Shown here: positions 52,854 to 60,004 of the stretch, piece by piece | How the letters are laid out: each line of letters starts with the position of its first letter | How positions within the stretch are numbered: position 1 is the stretch's first letter | Assembly: GCA_004357385.1 (NCBI GenBank) | Contig: SMWF01000060.1 | Location: 1-64,000, forward strand | Origin: Gammaproteobacteria bacterium | Lineage (GTDB): Bacteria; Pseudomonadota; Gammaproteobacteria; Pseudomonadales; Azotimanducaceae | Direction of reading: 5' to 3' | Length of the DNA: 64,000 nucleotides | Notes under the pieces: generated by a model | The model's database searches: none | What the model saw: only the letters and a program-made list of their open reading frames with translations | What the model was told of the DNA's origin: nothing | Position numbers and translations under genes: made by a program

Positions 52854-53641
52854 AGGTAATCGTTGTGACCGGCGGCGCGACGGGCATGGGCGCGGCAACC
52901 GTGACTCGATTGGTTGCCGCTGACTGCGAAGTTCACGTCCTGGATGTGAATCCGCCTGAGGCAATCGAGGTTCGTTTCCATCGCTGCGACCTGGGTAGCC
53001 CTGCGGCTATTGATGCCACCGTTGCGAACCTGCCCGCGGCCATCGACGGATTGATCAACGTCGCTGGGATAGCGCTGGCCGAACCGCCGGAGCAGACGCT
53101 GGCGGTGAACTTTCTTGGATTGCGCCATCTGACGGAGGCGTGCCTGCCACGAACCAGGGAAGGCGGTAGCGTGGTCAACGTGGCGTCCACGGCCGGTTGG
53201 GATTGGCGTAAGCGTGAGCCGGTGGTTCGGGAACTGCTCGCTACCCCTGACTTTCCCGCTGGGCTGGACTGGCTGCGTGCCAATGAGGCGGAGTGGATAG
53301 ACAATCCGTACAAGTTCTCCAAGCAGTGCGCTGCGGCGTATACCTACCGAGCAGCTGGCCTTGCTCTGAACGGGCGCGTGCGCGTGAATTGTGTCAATCC
53401 CGGTGCCGTGGAGACTCAACTCACGCCCGCTTTTCGCGAGCTGGTGGGCCCGGCGTTGTACGATTGGGGGGTCGAACAGATCGGCAGGCAAGGCTGCCCC
53501 GACGACGTGGCCGAGGTGATCGAGTTCCTCAGCATCGGCCAGTGCGGCTGGTTGAACGGCGTCGAGATCCCCGTCGATGGCGGCTATCTCGCCGGCCTGA
53601 CGGGCGGTTGGATCAACCCCGACGAATCACCCAAAGACTAG
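52850..53641 (+). CDS. Short-chain dehydrogenase (3-alpha-HSD/carbonyl-reductase-like)
   Basis: 263 residues, co-translated with the DUF255 gene (ATGA overlap). [37 protein letters not shown] (an INVAG variant of NNAG) and the catalytic [20 protein letters not shown] identify the group represented by 3-alpha-hydroxysteroid dehydrogenase/carbonyl reductase, which often lacks the usual long helix segment. The C-terminal [18 protein letters not shown] closes the family pattern. A perfect hairpin follows 5 bases after its stop. Confidence 0.9.
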   Translation: MKVIVVTGGATGMGAATVTRLVAADCEVHVLDVNPPEAIEVRFHRCDLGSPAAIDATVANLPAAIDGLINVAGIALAEPPEQTLAVNFLGLRHLTEACLPRTREGGSVVNVASTAGWDWRKREPVVRELLATPDFPAGLDWLRANEAEWIDNPYKFSKQCAAAYTYRAAGLALNGRVRVNCVNPGAVETQLTPAFRELVGPALYDWGVEQIGRQGCPDDVAEVIEFLSIGQCGWLNGVEIPVDGGYLAGLTGGWINPDESPKD

Positions 53642-53646
53642 GAATT

Positions 53647-53702
53647 GGACATCCATCAAAGTTCGGGACACCCATGGATGTCCCGAACTTTGATGGATGT
53701 CC
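53647..53702. terminator. 24-bp perfect hairpin in the convergent gap (repeat-family member)
   Basis: Arms 53647-53670 and 53679-53702 are perfect inverted copies around the 8-base loop CCCATGGA. The left arm begins GGACATCCATCAAAGTTC and its surroundings (53645-53675) are identical over 31 bases to 36443-36473. It lies between convergent SDR and CobW genes, which suits a bidirectional terminator. An 11-base stem would suffice, so the length and its repetition elsewhere point to a mobile REP-like unit. Confidence 0.7.
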
Positions 53703-53722
53703 AGATCTTTACAGATCTTTAC
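53703..53722. repeat. Two tandem copies of AGATCTTTAC
   Basis: AGATCTTTAC occurs at 53703-53712 and immediately again at 53713-53722, abutting the large hairpin. The second copy overlaps the stop codon and last codon of the leftward CobW gene. It may be a target-site-like duplication or a slipped repeat next to the hairpin. No function is assigned. Confidence 0.7.
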
Positions 53723-54594
53723 GAGCTGAGGCGGCGCAGGGGTTCGGACGCGAGGTGCGGGGCGTCGTTGGTGCCGATCAGTACCAGCTGGTTGGCGGGG
53801 TTGTGGGCTTGTGCGGCGGGCGTCATTGTCACGCGGTGGCCGGCGAGTTGCACCACGAACGGGCCACGTTCGGTTTCCACCCACCCCTTGATTCGTTCGA
53901 GCCGGTTGGCGAGTGCCGACAGCACGTCCAGCAACGGTTGGTGTGGCAAGGTCACTCGGGATTCGAACACTGTGCTCGTCAACGCGGGTCGGGTTGAGGA
54001 CACGTCGCTGGGGAGCGCGCCACCCCGGTCGTCGCCAAAGATGAGCCCCGGCTCGACCTGACCGCTTGCCGATGGGTGCGCGCGGCCGAATTCGCGCTGA
54101 ATGGCGTCGAGTTCGCGATCCGGCTGGTCACATAGATCGAGTTTGGTCACCAGGCGCAGGCCGGCACCGTGCAGTTGGGCGCGCACCAGATGTCCGATGT
54201 ATTTGTCGTTGAGTTGACGACGCCAGTCCGTCGCGTCGACGAGTACCCGGGTGCCGGCCAGACGGTAGCCCGGCCAGGTCTGGGCAATGTCTGCCACTTT
54301 GCTCGGCACGGCGGCGCCGCTGGCTTCCACCAGAACATGGTCGATGTTCGAGTCCCGCAACCGTTCCAACGCGCTGCCGAAATCGTTCGCAATCGAACAG
54401 CATACGCAACCGTTGGTCAGGGTCAGGGTCTCGCCTTCATGGGCCGCGATCAGCTCTGCGTCGACGTTGATCGCGCCGAAGTCGTTAATCAGTACGCCGA
54501 GGGTTCGATCAAGGGGTCCAGCCAGCAAGCGGTTGATCAAGGTGGTCTTACCTGCGCCGAGGTAGCCGCCGATGATCGTGACCGGGACGCTCAT
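53719..54594 (-). CDS. CobW/P47K-type GTPase (COG0523 metallochaperone family)
   Basis: 291 residues. Walker A is GGYLGAGKTTLINRLL (about residue 9), the metal-binding CxCC is TNGCVCCSIAND (about 62-70), the Walker-B region is VLVEASGAAVPSKVAD, and a base-recognition TKLD lies in LRLVTKLDLCDQ. This family binds zinc, cobalt or iron and delivers it with GTP, or activates metalloenzymes such as nitrile hydratase. It is the last gene of the leftward DUF35-thiolase-amidohydrolase unit, where the amidohydrolase is a metalloenzyme. Metal and client are unknown. Confidence 0.92.
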   Translation of the reverse strand: MSVPVTIIGGYLGAGKTTLINRLLAGPLDRTLGVLINDFGAINVDAELIAAHEGETLTLTNGCVCCSIANDFGSALERLRDSNIDHVLVEASGAAVPSKVADIAQTWPGYRLAGTRVLVDATDWRRQLNDKYIGHLVRAQLHGAGLRLVTKLDLCDQPDRELDAIQREFGRAHPSASGQVEPGLIFGDDRGGALPSDVSSTRPALTSTVFESRVTLPHQPLLDVLSALANRLERIKGWVETERGPFVVQLAGHRVTMTPAAQAHNPANQLVLIGTNDAPHLASEPLRRLSS

Positions 54595-54604
54595 GGATAC
54601 GTAA

Positions 54605-56269
54605 TCATGATTCGGCAGGCTGTGTGGGATAGTGCGTGCCTTCGAACATCGTCCCGAGGATCCGGATATCTTTCAGCTGCTCCGGCGGCACCTCGAGCGG
54701 GTCGGCCTCGAGGATCGCGAAATCGGCCTTCTTTCCGGCGCGAATGCTACCCACATCGCTTTCCCGGCCGAGCACCCACGCGGCGTTGATAGTGATGGCA
54801 GCCAGCGCCTCGTAGGGCGTCAGGCATTCCGGCTCGGCCATGACCTCGCCCTCTGCGTTGATGCGATTCACCGCGACCCAGGCGCTGTTCAGCGGCTCCG
54901 CAGGCGCCATGGTGAAGTCCGAGTGCAGGGCGGTGGTAACGCCGGCATCGAAGCAGGACTTGAGCCGGGCGATCTGGCTGGCGCGCTCGAAGCCGATGCC
55001 CTGGCGAGCATAGATCGCCGAGAGTTCGTGCAGGTAGTACACGTTGGCGGATACGTTGGCCCCGAGCCGGGCAATTCGTTGGACCTGCTCGGAAGTTGAG
55101 AAACCGAAGTGTTCAATGGTGAAGCCGTGATTGAAGCGCGGCCGTTCCCACTGCATTTTCTCGAGGATGTCGAGGGTGAGCTCCACCGCGAGGTCGCCGC
55201 AGCAATGCACGTGAATTTTGAAACCTGCGTTCCAGTACAGCCGGACCTGCTCCTCCAGCAGATCGGGCGGGCTCAGCCATTCTCCATGGTGGCCGTCGAT
55301 GTAGCCGGGGGGTTGCATCTGCGCAAGCTGGGAGAACATCGCGCCGTCGGCAAACAGCTTGACGTGGTCGGAGAAGCGTAGCCGGTCCGTGTTGCGCTCA
55401 GGTAGCGCGCGGATGAACTCCAGCGCAGCTTCGTTGCTTTGTTTGGCCCCGAGGGCCGCGAGGCCGCTGGCGATCAGCTCGGTGCGAAAGGGCGTTTGCT
55501 CGTCGTTCAGGCACTCCAGGAAAGACGACCATTCCAGATCGAAATCGAAGATCCCCACCGCCATGTCGCCGATGGTCGTATGCCCGCCTGCATGCGCGAC
55601 TGCGCGTAGCCGATGGAGGCCCCCGCGGAACCGGGACGGCGCGAGAATGTGCGGATTGAGCCGATTGATGGCGTAGCCGAGACCGGTTTCGAAGAAATGG
55701 CCCTTCGCCAGGTCGATGTGTTTTCGATTGCCGGCTTCTGCCTCGGTGATTTCCAGCCAGTCGAGCGCGGCGTCGTTGAGATACAACTCGTGGAAGGATC
55801 GATGCCAGACGACGATTGGCCGGACAGGGTCTATGGCGTTGATGCGCTGCCGTGCCATCGCGCCGTGCCACAACTGGTGGTAGCCCCACACCAGCAGGGG
55901 TTCGCCGGCTGCGCGGCCTCGATGCAGTTCCATCAGGCGGGTATCGAACGCGTCCGCGGTCAGCGTGGGGGTCACCCTACCCCAGGGCAGCTTCCACTCC
56001 ATTGCAGTGATGAACTCCATCGGCAACAGGACCGCGGCCATGGCGGGGTGCAGATGTGGATCGATGAAACCGGGCGTCAGGACAGCATCGCGGAAGCGAT
56101 CGTCGATGCTGTGCGGGTGTGCATCGAGCCACGGCTGCATGGATTCCAGCGTGCCTACTTCGACTATTTGATCGCCGCGCACCGCCACGGCATCGGCCGT
56201 TGGCAGTGCACGGTTCATGGTAACGATGCGGCGCGCGGGATAGACGACAATCCGTGTCGAGTCGGTCAT
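54605..56269 (-). CDS. Amidohydrolase (YtcJ-like, imidazolonepropionase-type fold)
   Basis: 554 residues. The metal-binding HxH is FIDPHLHPAMAAV (about residue 70-82). A late lysine-like position falls in RLRFSDHVKLFADGAMF. IHVHCCGDLAVELTLDILEKM and FNHGFTIEHFGFS give the following His ligands, and TTALHSDFTMAPAEPLNSAW the Asp. The N- and C-termini form the beta-sandwich (AVRGDQIVEVGTLES; VGSIRAGKKADFAILEADPLEV). YtcJ-type proteins hydrolyse amides in a mostly unknown substrate range. The next gene downstream, a CobW GTPase 10 bases away, may supply its metal. Confidence 0.9.
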   Translation of the reverse strand: MTDSTRIVVYPARRIVTMNRALPTADAVAVRGDQIVEVGTLESMQPWLDAHPHSIDDRFRDAVLTPGFIDPHLHPAMAAVLLPMEFITAMEWKLPWGRVTPTLTADAFDTRLMELHRGRAAGEPLLVWGYHQLWHGAMARQRINAIDPVRPIVVWHRSFHELYLNDAALDWLEITEAEAGNRKHIDLAKGHFFETGLGYAINRLNPHILAPSRFRGGLHRLRAVAHAGGHTTIGDMAVGIFDFDLEWSSFLECLNDEQTPFRTELIASGLAALGAKQSNEAALEFIRALPERNTDRLRFSDHVKLFADGAMFSQLAQMQPPGYIDGHHGEWLSPPDLLEEQVRLYWNAGFKIHVHCCGDLAVELTLDILEKMQWERPRFNHGFTIEHFGFSTSEQVQRIARLGANVSANVYYLHELSAIYARQGIGFERASQIARLKSCFDAGVTTALHSDFTMAPAEPLNSAWVAVNRINAEGEVMAEPECLTPYEALAAITINAAWVLGRESDVGSIRAGKKADFAILEADPLEVPPEQLKDIRILGTMFEGTHYPTQPAES

Positions 56270-56291
56270 CTCCCGGCGTGCGCTCGCCCGT

Positions 56292-57437
56292 TCAACGGCT
56301 CAGGATCGTGACCCCGCTGATGCCCGGTGCCCCATAGACGTGGGTATAGGCGACCTTCGGATCGTTCGGGACCTGCCGCGCTCCGGCGTCGCCGCGCAGT
56401 TGCAGCACGTTCTCGTAGACCTGACGCAGGCCTGACGCGCCGACCGGCTCGCCGTTTGCGAGACAGCCGCCGTCGGTGTTCACGGGGAACCGTCCGCCAA
56501 TCTTCGTCTCCCCTTTCTCCAACATCGATTCCTGCTCGCCGTGTTCGCAGAAGCCGTTCTCGGCCATGTGCATGATTTCAGCGCCCGATTCGGTGTCCTG
56601 CAGTTGGGCCAGATCGATGTCGTCGGGGCCGATGCCCGCCATTTCGAACGCGGCTTTGGATGCATCCACCGTCGGCCCTGCTCTGTGCTCCAGTGCCAGC
56701 GATGGGGCGAGCACCTCGAAGCTGCCGAAACGGCGCGAACGTACCACGGCCGATTTCAGGAAAATCGGTTTCTGCGTGTATTTATGTGCCTGGTCCGCAC
56801 GCGCCAGAATCAACGCGACACCGCCTTCGCCGGGCGAGCAGAACATGTACTGGGTCAACGGGTAGGACAGCATCTGCGACTGCAGAACCTCTTCTTCGCT
56901 GAATGGCTGGCGCCGCCAGGCCATCTCGTTCAGGGCGCCGTTGTGAAACGCCTTCGACGCCACACGCGCCAACGAGTTTTGCGTGATCCCGTATTCCTGC
57001 ATGTAGCGGTTGATCTTCATGCCGAAGAACTGGGTGGTCAGGGCCATGCCGCTGCCGCCGTACCAGTCGCGTCCGCCGCCGTTCCCGGCCTGGATGCGAA
57101 ACGCGCCACGCTCATGCTTATCGAAACCGATGGCGATGCCGAGGTCGTAGGCACCGGACATGATCGTGTTGGCCGCGGCAAACAGCGCCGAGCCGCCGGT
57201 GGCGCAACCGTTCTGGACATTGATGAACTGCAGTCCGGTCAAGCCGAGCTGGGCGACCATGGTATCCGGCGCTCCGGCCGCACTGCTGCCGCCGAAGGCG
57301 AACTCGACGTCCTGCCACTCGACGCCCGCATCCTTGCAGGCTTCGCGCACCGCGTGCGCGCCTTGTTCCATCCCCGAGACACCTTCGTGGCGGCCGAACG
57401 GGTGCATGCCGATACCGACGATTGCTACGTCGCTCAT
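56292..57437 (-). CDS. Thiolase / lipid-transfer-protein family (SCP2-type, with nucleophilic Cys)
   Basis: 381 residues; GAGGAG precedes the ATG. The nucleophile is in INVQNGCATGGSALFAAANTI (Cys near residue 80), unlike the Cys-less homologue at 38986. Other SCP2-thiolase blocks are GGSSAAGAPDTMVAQ and the C-terminal VNTDGGCLANGEPVGASGLRQV. In that last block the usual catalytic His position reads E in NGEPVG, as in several lipid-transfer-type thiolases. It acts with the DUF35 protein encoded upstream, probably cleaving or condensing an acyl-CoA. Substrate unknown. Confidence 0.9.
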   Translation of the reverse strand: MSDVAIVGIGMHPFGRHEGVSGMEQGAHAVREACKDAGVEWQDVEFAFGGSSAAGAPDTMVAQLGLTGLQFINVQNGCATGGSALFAAANTIMSGAYDLGIAIGFDKHERGAFRIQAGNGGGRDWYGGSGMALTTQFFGMKINRYMQEYGITQNSLARVASKAFHNGALNEMAWRRQPFSEEEVLQSQMLSYPLTQYMFCSPGEGGVALILARADQAHKYTQKPIFLKSAVVRSRRFGSFEVLAPSLALEHRAGPTVDASKAAFEMAGIGPDDIDLAQLQDTESGAEIMHMAENGFCEHGEQESMLEKGETKIGGRFPVNTDGGCLANGEPVGASGLRQVYENVLQLRGDAGARQVPNDPKVAYTHVYGAPGISGVTILSR

Positions 57438-57474
57438 TCTCGATCTCTCCTCTGTTCCGTGTTCGTTCGTGTGT

Positions 57475-57906
57475 CTATTCGGTAGCCACCGGCGCGAAGG
57501 CGAAGGTGACGATTTCGTTGCCGTCGTCGTCGGTGCACAATGGCTGCGCTACCAGTTCCATGTCCATGCCAGCGCTCAGCTTGGTCGGGTCGGCCTCGGT
57601 CAGGCGCGCTTCGATCTTGGCCTGGCCCGGAATTTCGATGTAACCCACTCCGTAGGGTTCGAACTTCGCGGGATCGACTTCACCGAGATAGGGCGGTGCC
57701 TTGGGTGGGAAACCCTGGATCGTCCAAGCCCACAGCGTGCCGCGCGTGCCGAGTTCGATCGGTTCGATGTCGGTTCCCGCGCATTTGGGACAGCCCTTCT
57801 GCGTTGGAAACATATGGTTGTCGCAGCTCTTGCAACGCACGCCCAGCAGTTTGGGCGAGCCGCTCGAGATATCGAGCACACGCTCGTTGATCGAAACCTG
57901 TGTCAC
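57475..57906 (-). CDS. DUF35 / OB-fold protein with zinc ribbon
   Basis: 143 residues from a GTG (57904-57906) with GGGAGGA upstream. Zinc ribbon CKSC...CPKC (about residues 25-42), then RGTLWAWTIQGFPPKAPPY starts the OB-fold, with VGYIEIPGQAKIEARLTE in the middle. It is the first gene of a leftward unit and pairs with the Cys-containing thiolase 37 bases downstream. It probably stabilises the thiolase active site. Divergent from the luciferase-like operon at 58032. Confidence 0.9.
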   Translation of the reverse strand: MTQVSINERVLDISSGSPKLLGVRCKSCDNHMFPTQKGCPKCAGTDIEPIELGTRGTLWAWTIQGFPPKAPPYLGEVDPAKFEPYGVGYIEIPGQAKIEARLTEADPTKLSAGMDMELVAQPLCTDDDGNEIVTFAFAPVATE

Positions 57907-57925
57907 CTGATCCTCCCTATCTTTT

Positions 57926-57950
57926 CTATTGCTCTTTGCTATTGCTCTTT
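57926..57950. repeat. Two tandem 12-base repeats in a divergent promoter region
   Basis: CTATTGCTCTTT is present at 57926-57937 and again at 57939-57950 (13-base period). The repeats lie upstream of the DUF35 start and of the divergent luciferase-like gene. A TATACT at 57989-57994 and its reverse-strand counterpart (57964-57969) could be -10 elements on either strand. A shared regulator site is possible; no -35 match is convincing. Confidence 0.45.
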
Positions 57951-58031
57951 CCCATTGCGCCGAAAGTATAGCGCGTACCTGTTCTATATATACTCACGCG
58001 CTCTTCGAACTCCGGAATGGGATTGCCCGCG

Positions 58032-58901
58032 ATGAAAATTGGTGCGTTTGCCTCCTTCATGACCCCCGTCGCTTCGCCGCAGAGCATCCTCGAAATCGGT
58101 CGTCATGCAGACGCCGCAGGGCTCGACTCGCTTTGGATGGGCGAGCACGTGGTGCTGTTCGACGAGATGGAGTTTCCCTATCCGGGGTCGCCGGATGGGA
58201 AGCTGCCAGTGCCCGAGGGCGGTGGGCTCGTGGATACGGTCGTGACCCTCAGCTTTCTGGCGGGCGTTACCGAGAACATCCGTCTCGGCACCGGCGTGTC
58301 GCTCATCCCGCAACGCAATCCGATCTACACCGCCAACGAGTTCGCGACCCTGGACTACCTGACGGGCGGGCGTCTCGATCTGGGCATTGGCGTCGGCTGG
58401 TGCAAGGAAGAGGTCACGGCCTGCGGGTACACCTTCGAGGATCGCGGTGAGCGTTGCGATGAGATTCTGGACATTATGAAGAAGCTCTGGACCGAGCCCG
58501 TGGTGACCCACGAGGGTAAGCACTTTCAGTTCAAAGACTGTCGAATGGATCCAAAGCCGGTGCAGAAACCGCACATTCCGATCATCGTCGGCGGCTTCAG
58601 CAAGCCGGCAATGCGTCGCTGCGCCCGCTACGGGGATGGTTGGCTCGGTTTCGGGATCAACCCGGAGATCACGGCGATGGCGCTGGAAGGCATCGATGCG
58701 GCATTGGCGGCCGAAGGGCGCACCCGGGAAGGGTTCGAGATTATCGTGACGCCTGGGGCTGCGCTCGATCTGGATACCGCCCGCGAGTTTCAGGCGCTGG
58801 GTGTCGATCGGCTGGTACCGCTGCTGGGTTCAGACGAACCCGACCTGGCCCGACGCCGTATCGACGATCTCGTCGAAATTGCCAACACAGTAGGAGGCTG
58901 A
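58032..58901 (+). CDS. Luciferase-like flavin-dependent oxidoreductase (F420-type subgroup)
   Basis: 289 residues from ATG 58032; an ATG at 58017 in frame would add five residues and has slightly better upstream sequence. It shares GEHVVLFDEMEFPYPGS, PQRNPIYTA and GIGVGWCKEEV with the enzyme at 20.6 kb, so the two are recent paralogues. Luciferase fold with a TIM barrel and expected flavin or F420 phosphate loop in PHIPIIVGG. Seven bases later an FMN-barrel protein starts, so both may share a cofactor. Its substrate is unknown. Confidence 0.9.
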   Translation: MKIGAFASFMTPVASPQSILEIGRHADAAGLDSLWMGEHVVLFDEMEFPYPGSPDGKLPVPEGGGLVDTVVTLSFLAGVTENIRLGTGVSLIPQRNPIYTANEFATLDYLTGGRLDLGIGVGWCKEEVTACGYTFEDRGERCDEILDIMKKLWTEPVVTHEGKHFQFKDCRMDPKPVQKPHIPIIVGGFSKPAMRRCARYGDGWLGFGINPEITAMALEGIDAALAAEGRTREGFEIIVTPGAALDLDTAREFQALGVDRLVPLLGSDEPDLARRRIDDLVEIANTVGG

Positions 58902-58907
58902 ACCACC

Positions 58908-59465
58908 ATGACCGACCAATCCACCAACTATGACGACGTCAAACAGTACCGTCTGGATCCGGAGCGGGAGCAGGAACTGGTCAACACGGCCGGCGAGTGC
59001 GTGTTCATCTGGGCGAACAAGGCCGGCCACCCCATTGGTGTGATTACCGCCTATGTGCCGGTCGACGGCAAGATCTGGATGACCGCTACTCGCGAGCGGG
59101 TGCGCATCAAGGCGATCGCGCGGGACCCCCGGTCGTCCGTGGTGATGACCAGCAAGGGCACGCCCATGGGCGGCGGCAAGACCGTCACCTACAAGGGGCA
59201 TACCGAAATCCATGATGATCCTGAAACCAAGCTGTGGATGTACAACCTGCTCGCTGCGGGCATGGCCATGGCCGGCGATGACGGCAACGCATTCACAGCG
59301 GGGCTCGACCCCGACCTGTTCGTTCGCTTTCTCGACACCCCGGACCGTGTAGTGCTCGAATTCACGCCAGAGATGTCGATCCCCTTTGATGGCGACAAGA
59401 TGGCTGCCGGCACGGCCTCGGCCTATGCGGAGTTTGCGGCCGAGGACGCGGCCAAGGGTGGCTGA
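58908..59465 (+). CDS. Pyridoxamine-5'-phosphate-oxidase-like split-barrel flavoprotein
   Basis: 185 residues; TAGGAGG before the ATG. The split-barrel core is seen in CVFIWANKAGHPIGVITAYVPVDGKIWMTATRERVRIKAIARDPRSSVVMTS, with KIWMTATRERVRIKAI forming the FMN or F420 phosphate contact. YKGHTEIHDD and DRVVLEFTP follow. Members of this fold reduce F420, FMN or haem-type substrates. Being 7 bases behind a luciferase-like gene suggests a two-protein flavin or deazaflavin system. Confidence 0.88.
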   Translation: MTDQSTNYDDVKQYRLDPEREQELVNTAGECVFIWANKAGHPIGVITAYVPVDGKIWMTATRERVRIKAIARDPRSSVVMTSKGTPMGGGKTVTYKGHTEIHDDPETKLWMYNLLAAGMAMAGDDGNAFTAGLDPDLFVRFLDTPDRVVLEFTPEMSIPFDGDKMAAGTASAYAEFAAEDAAKGG

Positions 59466-59561
59466 GCGCCTGACTGGCTGGGCCTGTATTCCAGTCCGGG
59501 CTGGTTTAAGCTCGCTGGCAGGGACAGCAATACTTCTAACAACTACCGGGAGGGGAATTTC

Positions 59562-59942
59562 GTGATCATCGTTTCCGCGACGCTGGATTTTGCAAGTGAG
59601 GCCGACCGCGACCGGGCGGTTATCCTTACCGCGCCTGTTCAGGCGGCCACGCGCAGCGAAGAAGCGGGCTGCCATGCCTACTGTTTTGCTGCGGACCCAG
59701 CAGTACCGACGCGCATTCAGGTGTACGAACTGTGGGAGGATGAGTCATCCCTGGTGGCACATTTCAAGCATGCCAACTATGAGGCGATGAAGGATGCGCT
59801 GGGTGGGGTGGGTATCGTCGATACTGAAAACCAGATGTACCTGATCGCGCGTCACGAACCGGTGTACGACGCGCAGGGCTTACCGCGCGAGAGGTTGTTC
59901 GACGACCCGGCAAAGGCCGGGGCTTCCTCGCGGCCTGCCTGA
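59562..59942 (+). CDS. ABM (antibiotic biosynthesis monooxygenase-like) domain protein
   Basis: 126 residues from a GTG with GGGAGGGG upstream. The dimeric alpha/beta barrel pattern is IVSATLDFASEADRDRAVILTAPVQAATRSEEAGCHAYCFAADPAVPTRIQVYELWEDESSLVAHFKHANY, with the usual E-W and H of quinone monooxygenases. Such proteins oxidise quinols without cofactor or bind haem. A longer acidic tail follows. It sits in the middle of the operon, before the amidohydrolase. Confidence 0.87.
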   Translation: MIIVSATLDFASEADRDRAVILTAPVQAATRSEEAGCHAYCFAADPAVPTRIQVYELWEDESSLVAHFKHANYEAMKDALGGVGIVDTENQMYLIARHEPVYDAQGLPRERLFDDPAKAGASSRPA

Positions 59943-60004
59943 TCGGTAACGCGCAACGGGTATTGCGAATACAATGAACCGGCCGATACGGCGCGGGAGG
60001 CATT

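Noticed and set aside
36443-53722. Insertion sequence
   Set aside because: Inverted repeats are present, but there is no transposase frame between or beside them.
59505-59530. Sigma54-type promoter before the ABM gene
   Set aside because: TGGCAGGG is present but the TTGC half does not occur at the proper spacing.
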